A DNA stretch of 64,000 nucleotides, from the NCBI GenBank assembly GCA_904066235.2, contig CAJFCV020000002.1:9858001-9922000 (forward strand), given 5' to 3'. The notes under the pieces were generated by a model that made no database searches, had not been told where the DNA came from, and saw only the letters and a program-made list of their open reading frames with translations. Shown in pieces: positions 44,291-57,150 of the stretch. Each line of letters opens with the position of its first letter. The first letter of the stretch is position 1. Made by a program: the position numbers and the translations under genes. The stretch comes from Bursaphelenchus xylophilus (taxonomy: Eukaryota > Nematoda > Chromadorea > Rhabditida > Aphelenchoididae).

Positions 44291-45949
44291 TGCTCTACTT
44301 TCACGTGTGAAATCCAATAATAGTTAGTTTTATTCCATTTGGAGACAAAGGAGAAGAAGATCTCTGAAAAATATCGGCAAATGAGATCAATGATTGATTA
44401 AAATGGATGAGTAACATTCCAAAAATCTCGAAAAATATTTGGCAACAGCAAAAGGCTTTGAAAACAAGGTGAAATTGAGAGAAAAACAATTTTTTTCGAG
44501 GAAAGTCGAAAAATCAAAAAAAGTTGCGTAAAATCAAAAACCCTTGGCGAATTATCGGAAAATGAAAAACATATCTGATATGGGAGACTCCAAACACCAT
44601 GCTGATTCATTTCCATCTCGATCTAAACGCCTTTTTTTCCAGCCAATATATTATCCATGATGTTCGAGAAAGATTTTCGCACTGTGCGAAATTTTCACTC
44701 CCCAAAAAATGATTGCACAGTGCACGAGGTGCGTATTTTACACAAAGTTTGGAAATCGGAGATAAAAAGTCACATTCTTTTTCTCGGGTCGAACTTTCGA
44801 AGCGGGCAAGTGAAGTGTGATAAAAATTGATAGAACAGGACGGGGAAAAAAAAGAGAAATTTCGGTGGAGACGGAACATTAATTTGATCAAGTCGATTTC
44901 TCTCTTTTTGTTTCATGCCCGGAGATCCGAACGTTTCGAGACGTCAGTTTGACGGAGAGAAAATGGGAAGACCTTGAGGCATTAAAAATCTGATGGAAAT
45001 GAGGCAAATTTTTTGATGATTGCTCTGAAATATGGGGAAAATGGGATGCAATGGGGTCAAAAACTTGATGATAATTATATTGACAATGTTTTTGAATACC
45101 TCAGGAATACTAATTAAGCTTAGAAAATGGATTTCAAGATATTTGAAAAAATTTGATGTCTAGTATAATATAAGGTAAATTGATGGGGAAGATAGGCAAA
45201 AATAGATCGCATTTTGTTATTTTTATAAAGTTGAAGTCGCAGACAACTATTTTTATACAAAGATTTTTTCAAAACAAGCAGTTAACACTACTGTTTAAAC
45301 CATCAAAAATCATCATCCAAAATTTTAAGTCATCATGAAGAAATTATGCAAATTTTTGATAAAATACAGCGCGAAACTTGTTCTTTATGCCATAGTAAAA
45401 AACTTCAAAGCATATGTTACAACCTACGACAACCTTAAAACAATAAACGAATCGATAAATAATGAAAAAGTATACATCAAACGGCGGACCCCCTCCTCTT
45501 CTGATAAACATTGCAAATGGAGCGCCTAAATACAAAAGACAAGAACTAAAACAGTTTCGCTGATAAAACAAGAGGGGGCTGACAAAGCGGGGATCGAGGT
45601 CATGAACCGGACAGACCACTTAGTTCTTCGGCTTAATTAGCCTGACAGTTTTTGTCGAAAACAGCGCAAAATTTAAACTTGGTGGGTTTTGGAAGGTCAT
45701 TGATCTGGTGCACTGATTGGGTAATTAACAAATTTGTGTGGAGATAAGAAAGAGAGCTCTTTTTCAACAGTAGGCCTCATTTCAGCCCGAAATCTTTGAA
45801 ATTCCGGCCAAAATCAGCACTATTTGTTCAGGTGGTCTAGTTTAATATAAATCCTCTTTTTGTCCCATTTGCAAAATAATCATCACCTTAGGGTACAATA
45901 GGGTGAAAATAGAACCTAGACACCATATCTTGACAAAGTTCCCCCAACC

Positions 45950-46450
45950 TCCCACAATCGATGGCTTCAGAATTCGCCCTTCTTTCGACCCGAGCCGCGT
46001 GCTTCACGGAAACCTTCAAATTTTCGGTTACAACTCCCAAAACCCACCCGCCTTTTAATTTCCCAAACGCTACAAACTCTTCGCCATCCCCTGGCTTCCT
46101 CTCTCTCCGCTTCCTTCCCCCTTTCCCACATGTACACCATCACACACCGCGAGTGTCCGGGGCGAGCGTCGAGCGAGACACACAGAGGTTAAAGAATTTT
46201 TCGCTCTCTGCCTCTCTCTTTTTGCAGCGCGCGCGGGACCGAAATTATAACGAAAAACCGGCCGGCGGGCGTTCGCGACTTTCCATCCAGAGACCGTTCC
46301 CGGCGCGGAGGCGAAACTGCGGGCAGGACTTCTTGGTGGGGCGAGATATTGCGGCGGTTGCAAATTCCCCCATTATGCAATCGACCGGAAATTGGCCGAG
46401 ATTCGGAAGCGGGTTTAAGCTCCGAAATGCGAAACGGCCTTAGGCGAACG
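45950..46450. promoter_or_regulatory. GC-rich island, possible promoter
   Basis: About 500 bp with many CpG (GCGCGCGGGACCG, GGCCGGCGGGCGTTCGCG) and CT/GA-rich runs stand out against the AT-rich surroundings 1.7 kb upstream of the MED13 start. Long open frames here on both strands reflect the GC content. A promoter role is inferred from composition and position only. Confidence 0.25.
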
Positions 46451-48584
46451 GATTAGCAGATGACGGACAATGGATTTAGAGGGTCATTTGGACTCGGTTG
46501 ACGGTGTTTTGGACACTACAGGTGAAAAGATAAATGTAATATTGATAAATCGGCAAATGAAGACCTCATGGATAATATAACCCAAAAAAATTGTATTCTA
46601 ATATTATTTTCGAATGTTTCGAGGCACTAAATTATAGTACAAAGGATAAAGTACACTGTAGATAGTATAGAACTTGCAGTAGAACAGATAAACGCTATAA
46701 ATTTTACAAAAACATTATTTTAGACATCTCACAAAATAAATTTTGAAAAAGTGTAAAATTAATTATAATTACTTATTAAGTGTAAGAAAAATCACCTTCA
46801 GGTTAATAAACAAAGCATACTTTATCTAATATTTCGTTTTCACTTTCTGTCTTCCTCAATTTTTCAAAGTTTTTGCAAGTTTTTCAAAAAAAAGTCATCA
46901 TAACAGAAACCAAAAATTTGTATTAATATGCAAAGCTACAATATATTATGGTAGATAGCAAATCACACGCAACTAAATACTGTCGTAATAAGCTAAAAAA
47001 TCTTCGCATTACACGACAAGAACGAGCATACAACAAACAATTCGGTGGGAACATTAAGCGGGCCACAAATCCCCGGTGCAAAGCGGTTAATCCGGTGATG
47101 AAATGGATTTAAAATCCGGACAACATATAGAAAACCCATGTATACATCCTTTCAGCCTCTGCAAAGAATTTACAATGTTTTGCAGCTGGTTTTTTTTGGC
47201 AAAAACTCAAAAAAGGAATAGAAAAATGGCAGAATTATATACATATATGTAAAGACGGGTTTACACTTCAAAACGACGGCAAAAAGATTTATCTCATGGC
47301 CTAATTACATGCCATTACACGTTAATTATTACCTGCAGGCAGTAGCTCTTTCATGCGGGCCTTATTTGTAACTTAAAACCCCTTCTTTTTTCACTGACCA
47401 ATTACGCGCGGCCACTTTTTTCGCGCCGCCATTTTCATCGCTACCCCATCAGCCACCTAACCGGGTTTCGACTCAACACAACCGCTGAATCTCAACGTCA
47501 TTTGCAAGTGAATTTCAGGGGTTTTTTGATGAATTTGCTGCCATAATAGAGGAAAATGTTGACTTCAAATAACCTTTGTTGATTTGAAGGGTTAATATAA
47601 ATTAAAAGGTCATGTATGGGTGAGAGGTCAAACTTGAATATACTGCAATATCAGAGATAACAGGAGACGTCTGTACGCGTCATATGACGGTAGTGCCCTC
47701 AGGAAATATTAGTCTTACGTTGCAGTAAACTTTTGTTAAAAAAGATTGGATTAAAAACTTTGAACTTTTTTGAACCGCTCAAGTTTGAACGGCCATAACT
47801 TTCAAGGTATTAAAATACGGGGATACGGTTTTTGCTAGTTAATAAGTTTACTATATACAAAGGTGAGAATGACTTTATTTTCCTGGCGTTTTGTCCAAAT
47901 AATCTTAGGAAACGACAAAAAAAACCTTAACCTTTCCATGTCAAGGACAATACAAATTGAACGCCTCATAACTTTTTCCCCTCAAAACCAAACGACTACA
48001 GTAATATTAACCCCAAAAGCAGAAGCAATAAAGCTGAGATTAACAACAAAATAAACACCCTAATCGCGGTGTAGCCGTCGCCAAACCGCAATTCCAAAAC
48101 ACCCCTCCGATGTCAAGCCGGATGAGACAACTATAATACATAGACAAAAAAAGCGAAGAGATCCAGTGAAAACATTTATTCCATCTTCTTTCCCTCCTGT
48201 CTCCACTTATTTTCCACCCCCCACTACCCCCCAGTTTTTGCACGCTCACTTAAGACCGAGAACCTCAGCGCGCCCCGCCGCGCACAGTGCACGCGAGCCG
48301 GCGGAGAGTGGGGCAGAGAAAGAGAGCGACGGGGAGAGTCGCATGCTCGGTCTGACCTAGCTGGAAAAAGCCGCCCCACCAACACAGACTGGCCGCTCGT
48401 GGGGGGCAGCGATGAAAGGTGTGTTTTTTGAGCCATCGAAAGAACGAGGGCTAGTCGGCTTGCGCCCAAAGTTTGGCGGGAGTTTGGAATTTCGAAGGTT
48501 TTGGGGTGATATGGGCAGAAAATGTGGCGAATAAAAGTCAGACCTTGCTATTAGAGAGGTGTTGCACGTCAAAATAAAAGTGAA

Positions 48585-48772
48585 AAAACAAAGAACCTCG
48601 GATCATTGATTTTTGACGAAATGTCGCTGAATTATCGAGTCACAAAAGAAAACTTTCCCAGAGAATTTCGAGAAAAATGTTTTTTCGAAGAGGAAAACAA
48701 TTTTTCAAGCTCGATAATTCTGTGGCACTTCGCAAAAAATCAATGATCCGAGATTCCTTGTTTTTTCAATTT
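48585..48772. repeat. Fold-back element, ~188 bp
   Basis: Arms of about 75 bp pair across a short loop; AACCTCGGATCATTGATTTT at the left answers AAAATCAATGATCCGAGATT at the right, and GAATTATCGAG answers CTCGATAATTC. No reading frame. Confidence 0.75.
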
Positions 48773-51189
48773 TCTGAAAGAATTGTTTTGACGTGTGTTG
48801 TATAATTGGAAAGCCATAAGGAGTCGCTAGTATGGCCAATTAGGCCAAAAACCGATATACATATATTTTTTGGATAAGGCACACCATGGTTAATATAATT
48901 GCTCAGTTTTACTGTAAACACCAAACTTTCCGATAAATCCTTTATTGCAGTTGCTCGATAGATCATCTAGCACTTTTCTGACCCTCTCAACTCTACGCAA
49001 CATGCCACATCTGTCCTTTTTAATGCAACATTCTGATCCTAGGTATCCTTACTACTAGTGTAGAAAGAAATACAGAAACTTTATGTAAAGAGGTCGGCTA
49101 TATGGAAAATTTTGTATGGAAATAATTGTAAAACCATTGGGTTCTTTGCTTTGCAGTAGGCTTATCAACACAACTAGTTTCCGCCGCGATACAATCCTTC
49201 CAAGTTGACTACTCCAGATCTCAAGTATAATATAAATAAACCCATGATACTGCAAGAACAATAACTCAAAGACCATCTCCCCCTCTGGCAACCGCACCAA
49301 CAGATACGAAGAGAAATTCAAGTCACAATACCATTACAAAATCTTCGCTGACGTCGTTGAAAACAAAAAAGTTTGCGCGGAATTCGCAGAGACCGCGCGA
49401 AACCCGGAGCGCCCCCCAGAGAAACGGAAATAATGGATTAGAGCATTAATAATGCGCTTTTAAAGAGTTTTCCATTCCTTTCGTCGTCTAATTGCTCTCC
49501 GATTCGCCGCACGCTCTCTTGTTTCGGTTCAATTCGGGAGCGGTGTTTTGCAAATTGTTAAAGAGGAGAAAAAGCGCTGACTTTGGATATTGTTTTCTTT
49601 TTTTTTTGAGAGAGGGAGAGGAGAGGTTCCGAACACACCGCCCTGTTTGTGTATTCTGGCCAGAAAGTGCATGAAAGAAAGCGAAGGTTATCATTACAAT
49701 TTGGGGAGCAGGTTGTTGACGAAATGACAAATGTCATGGTAATTTCGCATACGCGATAAACAAGAAAAGTTTTGCAAAAAAATGTGAGAATAAATGGTGA
49801 ATACAGTAAGATGTGGTGTGAAAAATAACAACAATATTGGGCGTCAGGCACTTGAATGTTAACCAAATTTGAAGTAATTTTGATCGAGGTTTGCGGTAAA
49901 TACCATCAAGGTAGATAGGAAAATACGAAGCATTATGAAAGATAAATTAGGGATTTATCCATTGTAATTTACCCTTTATTGCTTCTACTTCTGGTGTTGA
50001 TATTGCTGCAATTGTATGGCTTCGGGGAAAAGGTTATCAGGAGTTCAATTTGTGTTATCCTTGACATCAAGGGGTTAAGGTTTTTGTTACCTTTTCATAA
50101 GATTACAGAGTCACGAATACCACAGTCAGTTGGAAGAAAAATATCTTTTGGAATTGTCAACTATCCTCTTCCTCACACTTATTTTAATTTTTTAAATATT
50201 TTCGTTGAACGGCTGATACGAGCTAGGCCAGCCTAAATTTCTACGTGCAAAAATCTTCAACGATTTGAATGTCTAATACAAGAGCGGTTTAAAACTGGGG
50301 GTAGATCAATTCTCAAAAAAACTAACAAGTAAGGGAACCCGGAGAAGCAAACCCGCTGATGATACACTATTAATAACGCTCAAGAAGTCCGAAACGTGAT
50401 CCACAAGAGATCCATCTGGATAATTCAAGACTTGTAACGTAAGCCAATTGGCGTTCACAAGTCGCAAGGAAGCTGGGCTTATGCTGCAAGCAGCAAAAAG
50501 TAGTCTATGTTAGGCCTCCGGCATTGCTTTACATAGGCTAGTAGTTTATTTGATGATAGCTAGAATTTGCCGCGTATAATGCCTGAACAAGTTCAGCTGG
50601 CCATACCCAGAGGCGCTGAACTCGGTTTCCTTCAGAAAAATTTCACTTTTTTGTTGGTGTTATTCGCTAACTACATATAACAGGCTGCGCTTATATGAAG
50701 GTGAACCGACTCTTTTCTTCCATCATAAGTCATAAACCTAGCCTTCAGGATCCAAGAATTATTGCGATGACCGATTAAAAAGTCAGAAAGGTCGGAATTT
50801 TGATTGCGGTCTTGCTTACAGTGGTGTACTATTGTTGAAATGCGTATATGCATAATCGAGTAGTAAACAACGTATAAAGGAAATTAGTTTTGAAAATTTG
50901 ACCACTTTAGGTAGAGCATTGTTTTTTCAGAAAGCGCCCAAAGGGTTGATTTTGCCTGGCTGGTAGTCTAACTTTTAGCCCTTGCTTTTTGAATTTCCGC
51001 AAAACTTGGACTAAATCCTTGTAAGATCCTAGAGAATAAGCGTATGTGCTTCGCTCAAGCCGCATGGTAGGTCTCTGTTACAGACTTAAAAAATTTGGGA
51101 GCGAGAAATTTTCAAATTTCGCCAATGTTCATCTAGATCTGTCAAGAGACGTCGAAGTAACCTTCTTTTGAATATTCATACTGGTGATC

Positions 51190-51420
51190 TATTGAATATC
51201 GAAGGTCTCAGGCAGTGGAAGAAGTGTCTCAACCGTGTTTACGGGCCCTGTCGCAAAGTTATAGCTCATCAAAGCTCACATCTCCAAGTCCGTGTTTTTA
51301 GGAAGATTTTTTTGGTAGCATTTTCGCGCAAACTTTGATGAGCCATAACTTTGTCTTCAAAGCCCATAAACACTTTTGGAAACCAGGATATTTCTTCCAC
51401 TGCCAGAGGCCTTCAACATC
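51190..51420. repeat. Imperfect inverted repeat
   Basis: GGCAGTGGAAGAA at the left answers TTCTTCCACTGCC at the right, and AGTTATAGCTCATCAAAG answers CTTTGATGAGCCATAACT nearer the centre. Probably a decayed MITE; its outer ends are not clear. Confidence 0.55.
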
Positions 51421-51900
51421 CACTAGGCCGCCGGTATGGATCGATCTGCGAAAAAAATCACATCCCTTGTAAGCGTCGCACTTTCAGCACTTCAACCGTG
51501 AGCTAGAGATGGAGTTAGATCTCGTGATCGATCTTAAACTATATAGCACAAAATTTCAGGTCCCCTTTAAAAAAAAGACCTAGAAACCTTGATGGCTACA
51601 AAGAAAAATACAAACCTCAATTACCCATGCTAGACTACATTTCGACAATTGGTGACTTCTGACGTGTACTGCATAGGGTTCATGCTCGTCTGAAACAATA
51701 GATGCAATACAGCGTTTTCTTTGAGAGTTTTTTAGGTCTTGTTGAAGGCGCTTTAAATCTAAACTTTGCCGCTGAGAGATCACGCAAGGGATCAAGACTT
51801 TTTCCGTTATAGAACTGTTTCGTTGTACGATGGTCTATTTGGGCCTAGTGTTGACTCTTTGGGCCTCTGGAATTGTTTGTTACAGACGTGTTTCGTTGTA

Positions 51901-52046
51901 ATCAGCCTGTCGGGAAAATAATGAGCACCCTGAAAGATTCGCCGCCGAGAAAGTGAATTGTGTCGTGGCAAAATCAAGTTTCTTTTCACTTCAGCGACAC
52001 GATCGGTGCAGCGTCATAGTCCTCATTACTTTCCCGCCAGACTGAT
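51901..52046. mobile_element. MITE family B copy
   Basis: Ends ATCAGCCTGTCGGGAAAATA and CTTTCCCGCCAGACTGAT. The interior is shortened on the left half compared with the 155-bp members. Confidence 0.75.
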
Positions 52047-52587
52047 GAAACGGTTTTGTTGTCATTTTGGGCATAGTGTTGACTCATACGACCTCCAAAA
52101 TCGTTTGTTGCAGGCTTTGTTTTATGAGTTTTTGTACACAGTTTCCACAGCGTCTCCAACTTTGCGTCGATGAACGAAAATCCGACGGCGCTTTGTCATC
52201 CTTTTTGGCGCTTCCATTTGAACCCCCACCCAAACCGTTGGCTTCGTTCGTTTTTTGTTTGAATTCAATTTTTTGGCCTCGGAATTTATGGAAATTTGCG
52301 GCGGAAGAGGTTCGGTTCGTCTCTAAATAATGCGAGTTTTACTTCCCTCAGCCTCCTTGGGGCTTCGAGGACCTGACTCCTTTTGTTTATGGGCTTAAAA
52401 ATGTAAATACAAAGTGAGAACGATTGTCTGTGGAACGGTTCGCCGTTGGCTGGATGCTCGTTTGTTTCGTGAGCGCGTCGGCACGTTTGCTTGTGCTCGG
52501 AAATGTTATTGTAGAGGGCCAAAAACGGGGGCTTTGGAAAATTCGTGAAAATTTCGAGTATAAATTTTGGTGGGACTTGGAAAAAGT

Positions 52588-52746
52588 TATCAGTTTGTCG
52601 GGAAAATAATGAGCACAATGTTGCTGCGCTGATCTTGTCGCTGAAATGAGAAGGAATTTGATCTTGCCGCGACACAATTCATTTTCTCGGCGGGGATACG
52701 ATTTTCGATGCGGCATTGTGCTCACTATTTTCCCGACAGACTGATA
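52588..52746. mobile_element. MITE family B, full-length copy
   Basis: Ends TATCAGTTTGTCGGGAAAAT and ATTTTCCCGACAGACTGATA, with the interior ACACAATTCATTTTCTCGGC. The copy is close to the apparent family consensus. Confidence 0.85.
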
Positions 52747-52891
52747 AAATAGGTTTTTTTTAAGACGCGTGCCAGATTTCTAGATTGCGATTTCCAGAAA
52801 TCATTATGATGTTTATGTTAAAAATTGCCAAAAATTTGAGATTATTTGAGATTTTTGAGGTGAAAATAGGCAGCAAGACAATTTTTTCTCC

Positions 52892-53050
52892 TATCGGTCT
52901 GTCGGGAAAAAAACGGCGGATCGTCGCGCCTCGGAATCGCCCATCATCGCTTTGCGACTGCAAGCCGCGACTTGGGATTTGGTGCGCGACAGCGGCGAGG
53001 CGAGACATTTTGATGCGACGATCCGCCGTTATTTTTCCGACAGACTGATA
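52892..53050. mobile_element. Variant family B element with a different interior
   Basis: The outer 14 bp (TCTGTCGGGAAAAA) match family B, but the inner inverted repeat is CGGCGGATCGTCGC and the interior shares little with other members. Length, 159 bp, is the same. It is either a subfamily or an unrelated interior mobilised by the same ends. Confidence 0.75.
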
Positions 53051-53260
53051 CAAACTCCTCTTACTATTCTCCATACTCTCTTTTTTGACGTTTTGAACAA
53101 AAATGAAGAGAGCAGACAAGACAACTTTTTTGGCTTTAACTTATGGGAAAATATATTTTTTTGCCGTATTGTGAAACCCAAACAACAGTCTGTTTGAAAA
53201 TACAGGCACAGTGAAAAGAAATTTGGGTTTGCTGCGGCACAATTCATTTTCTCGGCGGGC

Positions 53261-53650
53261 CCACACTTGCGGGCAACCACTTTGCGGGCAGCTTGAAAAC
53301 CACGGAGATTCCGCTGACATGTTGTGAAATCTGCCAAAATTTGCTTACAACTGGAAATTCAAACGATGGGCTCGACGATTAGACGTTGCGGATTAAGTTT
53401 CCAGGTGTATATAAGTGCCTTGAATAGTTATCTTAAGCTTATCCAGGCATTTTTTACCATTTTTTGAAAACAGACTCCCTTAACTTTGAAAGCAGTCGAT
53501 GAACTTAATAGATTTGTGTACTTATCAGTACCAGGGAGTTGTCAATGTAAAATTTCTATTGTTCCACGTAAATTACGGAAGGGAAATCGTAATTCTAATC
53601 AAAAAATGTCAGCTGCCCGCAAAGTGGTTGCCCGCAAGTGTCGCGACGCC
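53261..53650. mobile_element. Element with GCGGGCAACC ends nested in a family B MITE
   Basis: Inverted ends ACTTGCGGGCAACCACTTTG and CAAAGTGGTTGCCCGCAAGT enclose about 390 bp of AT-rich DNA. The host B element is split into 53210-53260 and 53651-53702; the word CATTTTCTCGGCGG occurs on both sides of the insert, an apparent duplication of about 14 bp. No transposase frame. Confidence 0.65.
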
Positions 53651-54688
53651 ATTTTCTCGGCGGCCATGCGATCTTCGACTCATTATTTTCCCGACATACT
53701 GATACTGGATTTCGATATTTTCGACAGAAAAATCGCGATGATTTTTGCAAAGTGGATGCCAAAAAATATGCTTAAAAAGGCATATCAGAGCTTACAAAAG
53801 ACATATAATCCTAGCTCGCGTTGTGCAGAAATCGGCCAGATTTTTAAGTCAAATGTTGGAAAGAATATGCCGCTTTTTTACACATTTTGGCACGAAGACA
53901 AAATCGATTTACAAATAAAGTGCATTCCCTTGTTAGAAGGTTTAGCATGTAATAATTTATGATTGTCTCAAATATTTTTAAAAGTGGGGTCTTTCAACAA
54001 ATGTTTGTCTACTTTTTGTCGCCTTTCTTTGAACTCTTCCTTTATCACTGCCCAACGTCATCACGATTTGAGCGCCTTATGTTTTTTAATTTCAAGTTTT
54101 GTCATCACATTTTGTATTTTTGCACTTTATTTACAACGTCTTTTTATAAAGTTCATTTTTCACCCAAAAAACCAAAGAGAAACTCCAACGACAAGTTCAA
54201 CAAATTGCTCTCAACTTCGGTTCCCACCGTTCCAATTACAATACTTCGGGCCCAATGTTCCAAGAAATTGTGAAAAAATGTAAAATTGGCCTCCGAATTT
54301 CGAAGATTTGCTTGGAAATCCGCTGGCACTTGAGTCTTTGTCTCTAGCACCGAAACAAAAGCGCCGCAGGGCATGCCGTGATGGTGAGCGAAGCGACGTT
54401 TCATATCGTGAGAATGCTTTATTCGACCACCATGTAATCGGGCTCCCAGATCGTTCCGGGTTTGGTTTCCCGGGTGTTCCGTTTTTTGGGTTTTTTAGGG
54501 AGTGGGTATGTCTCGTAATCTTGAGAATTTTACAGATGTTTTTTTGGTCCCAATTTGCGTAGGGAGTGGTTATAATACATATAATGTAACGCTTAGAGTT
54601 TGATAAACCTCGTAATTGGTCTATAGGGGAGGTGTTTGAACTTCGACGCTCAAATTCTCTTTCTACAGTCCTTGCGGTCGAGAAAGTA

Positions 54689-54938
54689 CTGCGGGGGACC
54701 TGATCCACTGGCAAAAAACGTACCACTTTGCATCCGGAAAGTATCAAAAAATGTGGCAAAATGCTTCCCTCTCCAAGTGAAAAAAACTCCGATTTCAAAA
54801 GCGCGCCCGCTATTTTTGTGAAGCAACCTTCTTCAAACCGAAGGCTTTTCACTTGAAGAGGGAAGCATTTTGCCACATTTTTGATGCTTTCCCGATGCAA
54901 AATGGTACGTTTTTGCCACTGGATCAGGTCCCTCACTC
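54689..54938. mobile_element. MITE family C copy
   Basis: Ends CTGCGGGGGACCTGATCCAC and CCACTGGATCAGGTCCCTCA; the palindromic interior contains CTTCCCTCTCCAAGTGAAAA. It lies a few bases from a family D element. A 342-codon minus-strand frame crosses both and is not a gene. Confidence 0.8.
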
Positions 54939-54940
54939 CC

Positions 54941-55129
54941 CTAGTCCATTCACAAAGCCGCCGGAGTGATTTTCGCGACATGCACTGTGCGAAAACAAAG
55001 TTTCTCTTTGCACTGTGCAGTCTCTTGCTTTTTGCACTGTGCAATAGCTTTTTCGGGCTGTCGCTCGCACCCTGATTTCTTCCGCACACTGCATGTCGTC
55101 GAAATTTTTCTAGCAACTTTGCGGACGGA
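54941..55129. mobile_element. MITE family D copy carrying TGCAC-N-GTGCA palindromes
   Basis: The left end CTAGTCCATTCACAAAGCCG and the right-hand CAACTTTGCGGACGGA match the 35517 copy. Palindromes begin at 54981, 55009 and 55033. The right terminal bases have diverged. Confidence 0.7.
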
Positions 55130-55802
55130 GAAGAACGCAAAAGGCGATAAAAACACTTTTTAGCCGAACTCTTTCGTGCGGAAAAAAGATTTTGTATGGA
55201 AACATCACTTCCTACAGTAGGAATGTGCAAAATTCGCAAAAAACTGCAACATTTTTTCCAACTTTTGACCTAAAAATGTTGGTATTCTCTGCGAAATGCA
55301 AACTAGAAATCTTGCATATGCTTTAGAAAAAATTAATCGATCGCAATTTTAATATCGCATACATACTTATGTGTACGTGATAACGCTGAAATGCCTTAGT
55401 CTTAAAACTTTTGTGTTTTATTCATCAAAACTTCAAGCAACAATAATTTGGGTACAATTCGGGCTTCACTTCAATTTGTACCACGTCTCTTTTGCGGAGA
55501 TGCAATTTTCTTGTTTTGAAAACGGTTGAATTTTGATGAGTTTAATTTTGAGTCCAGACGTCACGCGAAAATTGTGTTTATTTCTTTACAGTGCAAAAAA
55601 TAATCGAGAGTAAGATCTTAACGCATCCTACTCTCAATTTTATGGGTTCTGAAAGCGCGCAGACTTTGCAAAGATACATTAAAAGTCTGGGGTTGGCAAT
55701 TTTTTACTTGTTATATCATCTAAAATTCTTGCATGCCAACTCTTAACCATGGACCAATCCTTGAGATCTCTAGTCCGCATTTTTTATACGAAGCGGAAAT
55801 AT

Positions 55803-55948
55803 TTGTCTGTCGGGAAAATAATAAGCACAATGTCACTGTGCCGATCGTGTCGCTGAAGTGAAAAGCAGTTTGATTTTGTCGCATCACATTTCATTTTCTC
55901 GGCGGTGATGCGAGTTGACGGAATGCTCATTATTTTCCCGACAGACTA
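55803..55948. mobile_element. MITE family B copy
   Basis: Ends TTGTCTGTCGGGAAAATAAT and ATTATTTTCCCGACAGACTA with the standard interior. About 146 bp. Confidence 0.8.
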
Positions 55949-56439
55949 GTATCCACTGATTTCGTTGCAAAAGGATTACAAAAGAGAGAACGCTCGAAAT
56001 TGCAAGGTCACAGATTTGCGGGCAACAGGGTGAAAAAGCGATCTTTTAGGAATCTGCCTAAATTCACTATGACTTGAGAATAGTTTTCGTCTAGCGCAAT
56101 TTACTTGTTGGTTTAAGATGTGAGCACAAAAAAGGCTGCCCGGAAATGTCGGTTGATATCCAAAAAAGTTTCAACAGAATCAGCGTGTTTCTTTCTTTCC
56201 ATGCACAGCGCGAAAAATAGTAACACTCTTTGAAACTGTGGGTTTACAACTTTCAGGCTCGGTTATGTACAGGGTGGGGCATCTTTGTGGCCCGATTTGA
56301 ATTGGCTATAACTTCTTCAGTTTTTGGCCAAATTTTAAAATTCTTTTTTTTTCTTGTATCTTCAGACAATCCCATTTTGTTTGATACCAAATATGTTATA
56401 CATATGTAGGTGTAATCTACAGTTATAGGATTTGTTCTG

Positions 56440-56556
56440 TGAGCGTTCTGTCGCATCTACCGAGAAGATGTGTTGCGGAAAAATCAAATTACTTTTCACT
56501 TCAGCGACGCGATCGGCGCAGCGACATTGCACTCATTATTTTCCCGACAGACTGAT
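56440..56556. mobile_element. Left-truncated family B MITE
   Basis: The right half is intact (CTTCAGCGACGCGATCGGCG to CCCGACAGACTGAT); the left end is missing and replaced by unrelated DNA. Just upstream, TACAGGGTGGGGCATC at 56268 resembles a single mariner-type end. Confidence 0.65.
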
Positions 56557-57150
56557 GTTATACCACTTAACTTTACCTTAACTTTATTGAAACTAACTAA
56601 GACTGTTCCAAACAAAATAAACTTATTTTAATTTTAGGTCCAGCTATTTTTTCCCCTCTCTAAACATGCCACGGGGGTTTTATTTATTTTTGTGTTCGGA
56701 ATGGCGGCAGATGCAATCTTGAGCCTAAAACAATACGAGGGTCGGAAGTAATGGGAAAATCTTTGTTTTCGTTTTGTTTTTTTTTTTTTTTTTTGACTAC
56801 TGTATGCATTATTTTGCAAAACAAAATGCAATTACACTTTACTTCGTAAATTCCTCAAAAATTTGAATGTTTTGAGTTTTCGGTCGGGGTTTCGAAATTC
56901 CGACCCACTTCATTTAGACCGTTTCAATTTTTGGGGTCCCGTGTTAATCAAATACTTTCCCCAAGAATTTAATTAAGGATGTTAAAGGGGAGAGGGGAGA
57001 TTGTTTGAAAAGTCAAGAGTCTTCTCAACGAATGTATGCTTTGCTTAGGGGAAAATGACCTAAAATATTTCGGAAATAGCTATAAAATCCGTATTTTATA
57101 TTTTTTTATTTTTTGAGAATTTTTATTTTTCCCAAATTTTTTATTTTTTC
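56557..57150. other. AT-rich spacer before palindrome array 5
   Basis: No gene. There is a long T run (about 56777-56794) and otherwise unremarkable DNA. Confidence 0.5.

Larger units (their letters stand above)
44291..51900. other. Gene-free region upstream of MED13
   Basis: No gene supported. Contents: two TGCAC-N-GTGCA palindromes at 44678 and 44714; copies of TC(T/A)AGT(A/G)TAATATAA at 45159, 45836 and 49221; GC-richer stretches at about 45.95-46.45, 47.27-47.50, 48.24-48.36 and 49.35-49.52 kb that may be promoters or conserved regulatory DNA; a fold-back at 48585-48772 and an imperfect inverted repeat at 51190-51420. The remainder, including 49.9-51.1 kb, shows nothing I can name. Confidence 0.55.

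Noticed and set aside
45961..46443. 160-codon frame in a GC-rich stretch, with frames on the other strand too
   Set aside because: Open in several frames because of base composition; low complexity, no splice structure, no family features.
54211..55239. 342-codon minus-strand open frame, the longest outside the called genes
   Set aside because: It runs through a family C and a family D MITE, whose palindromes are open in several frames; no conserved residues.
56268..56300. Single mariner-like end CAGGGTGGGGCATC
   Set aside because: No matching inverted end found within a plausible distance, so not called as an element.
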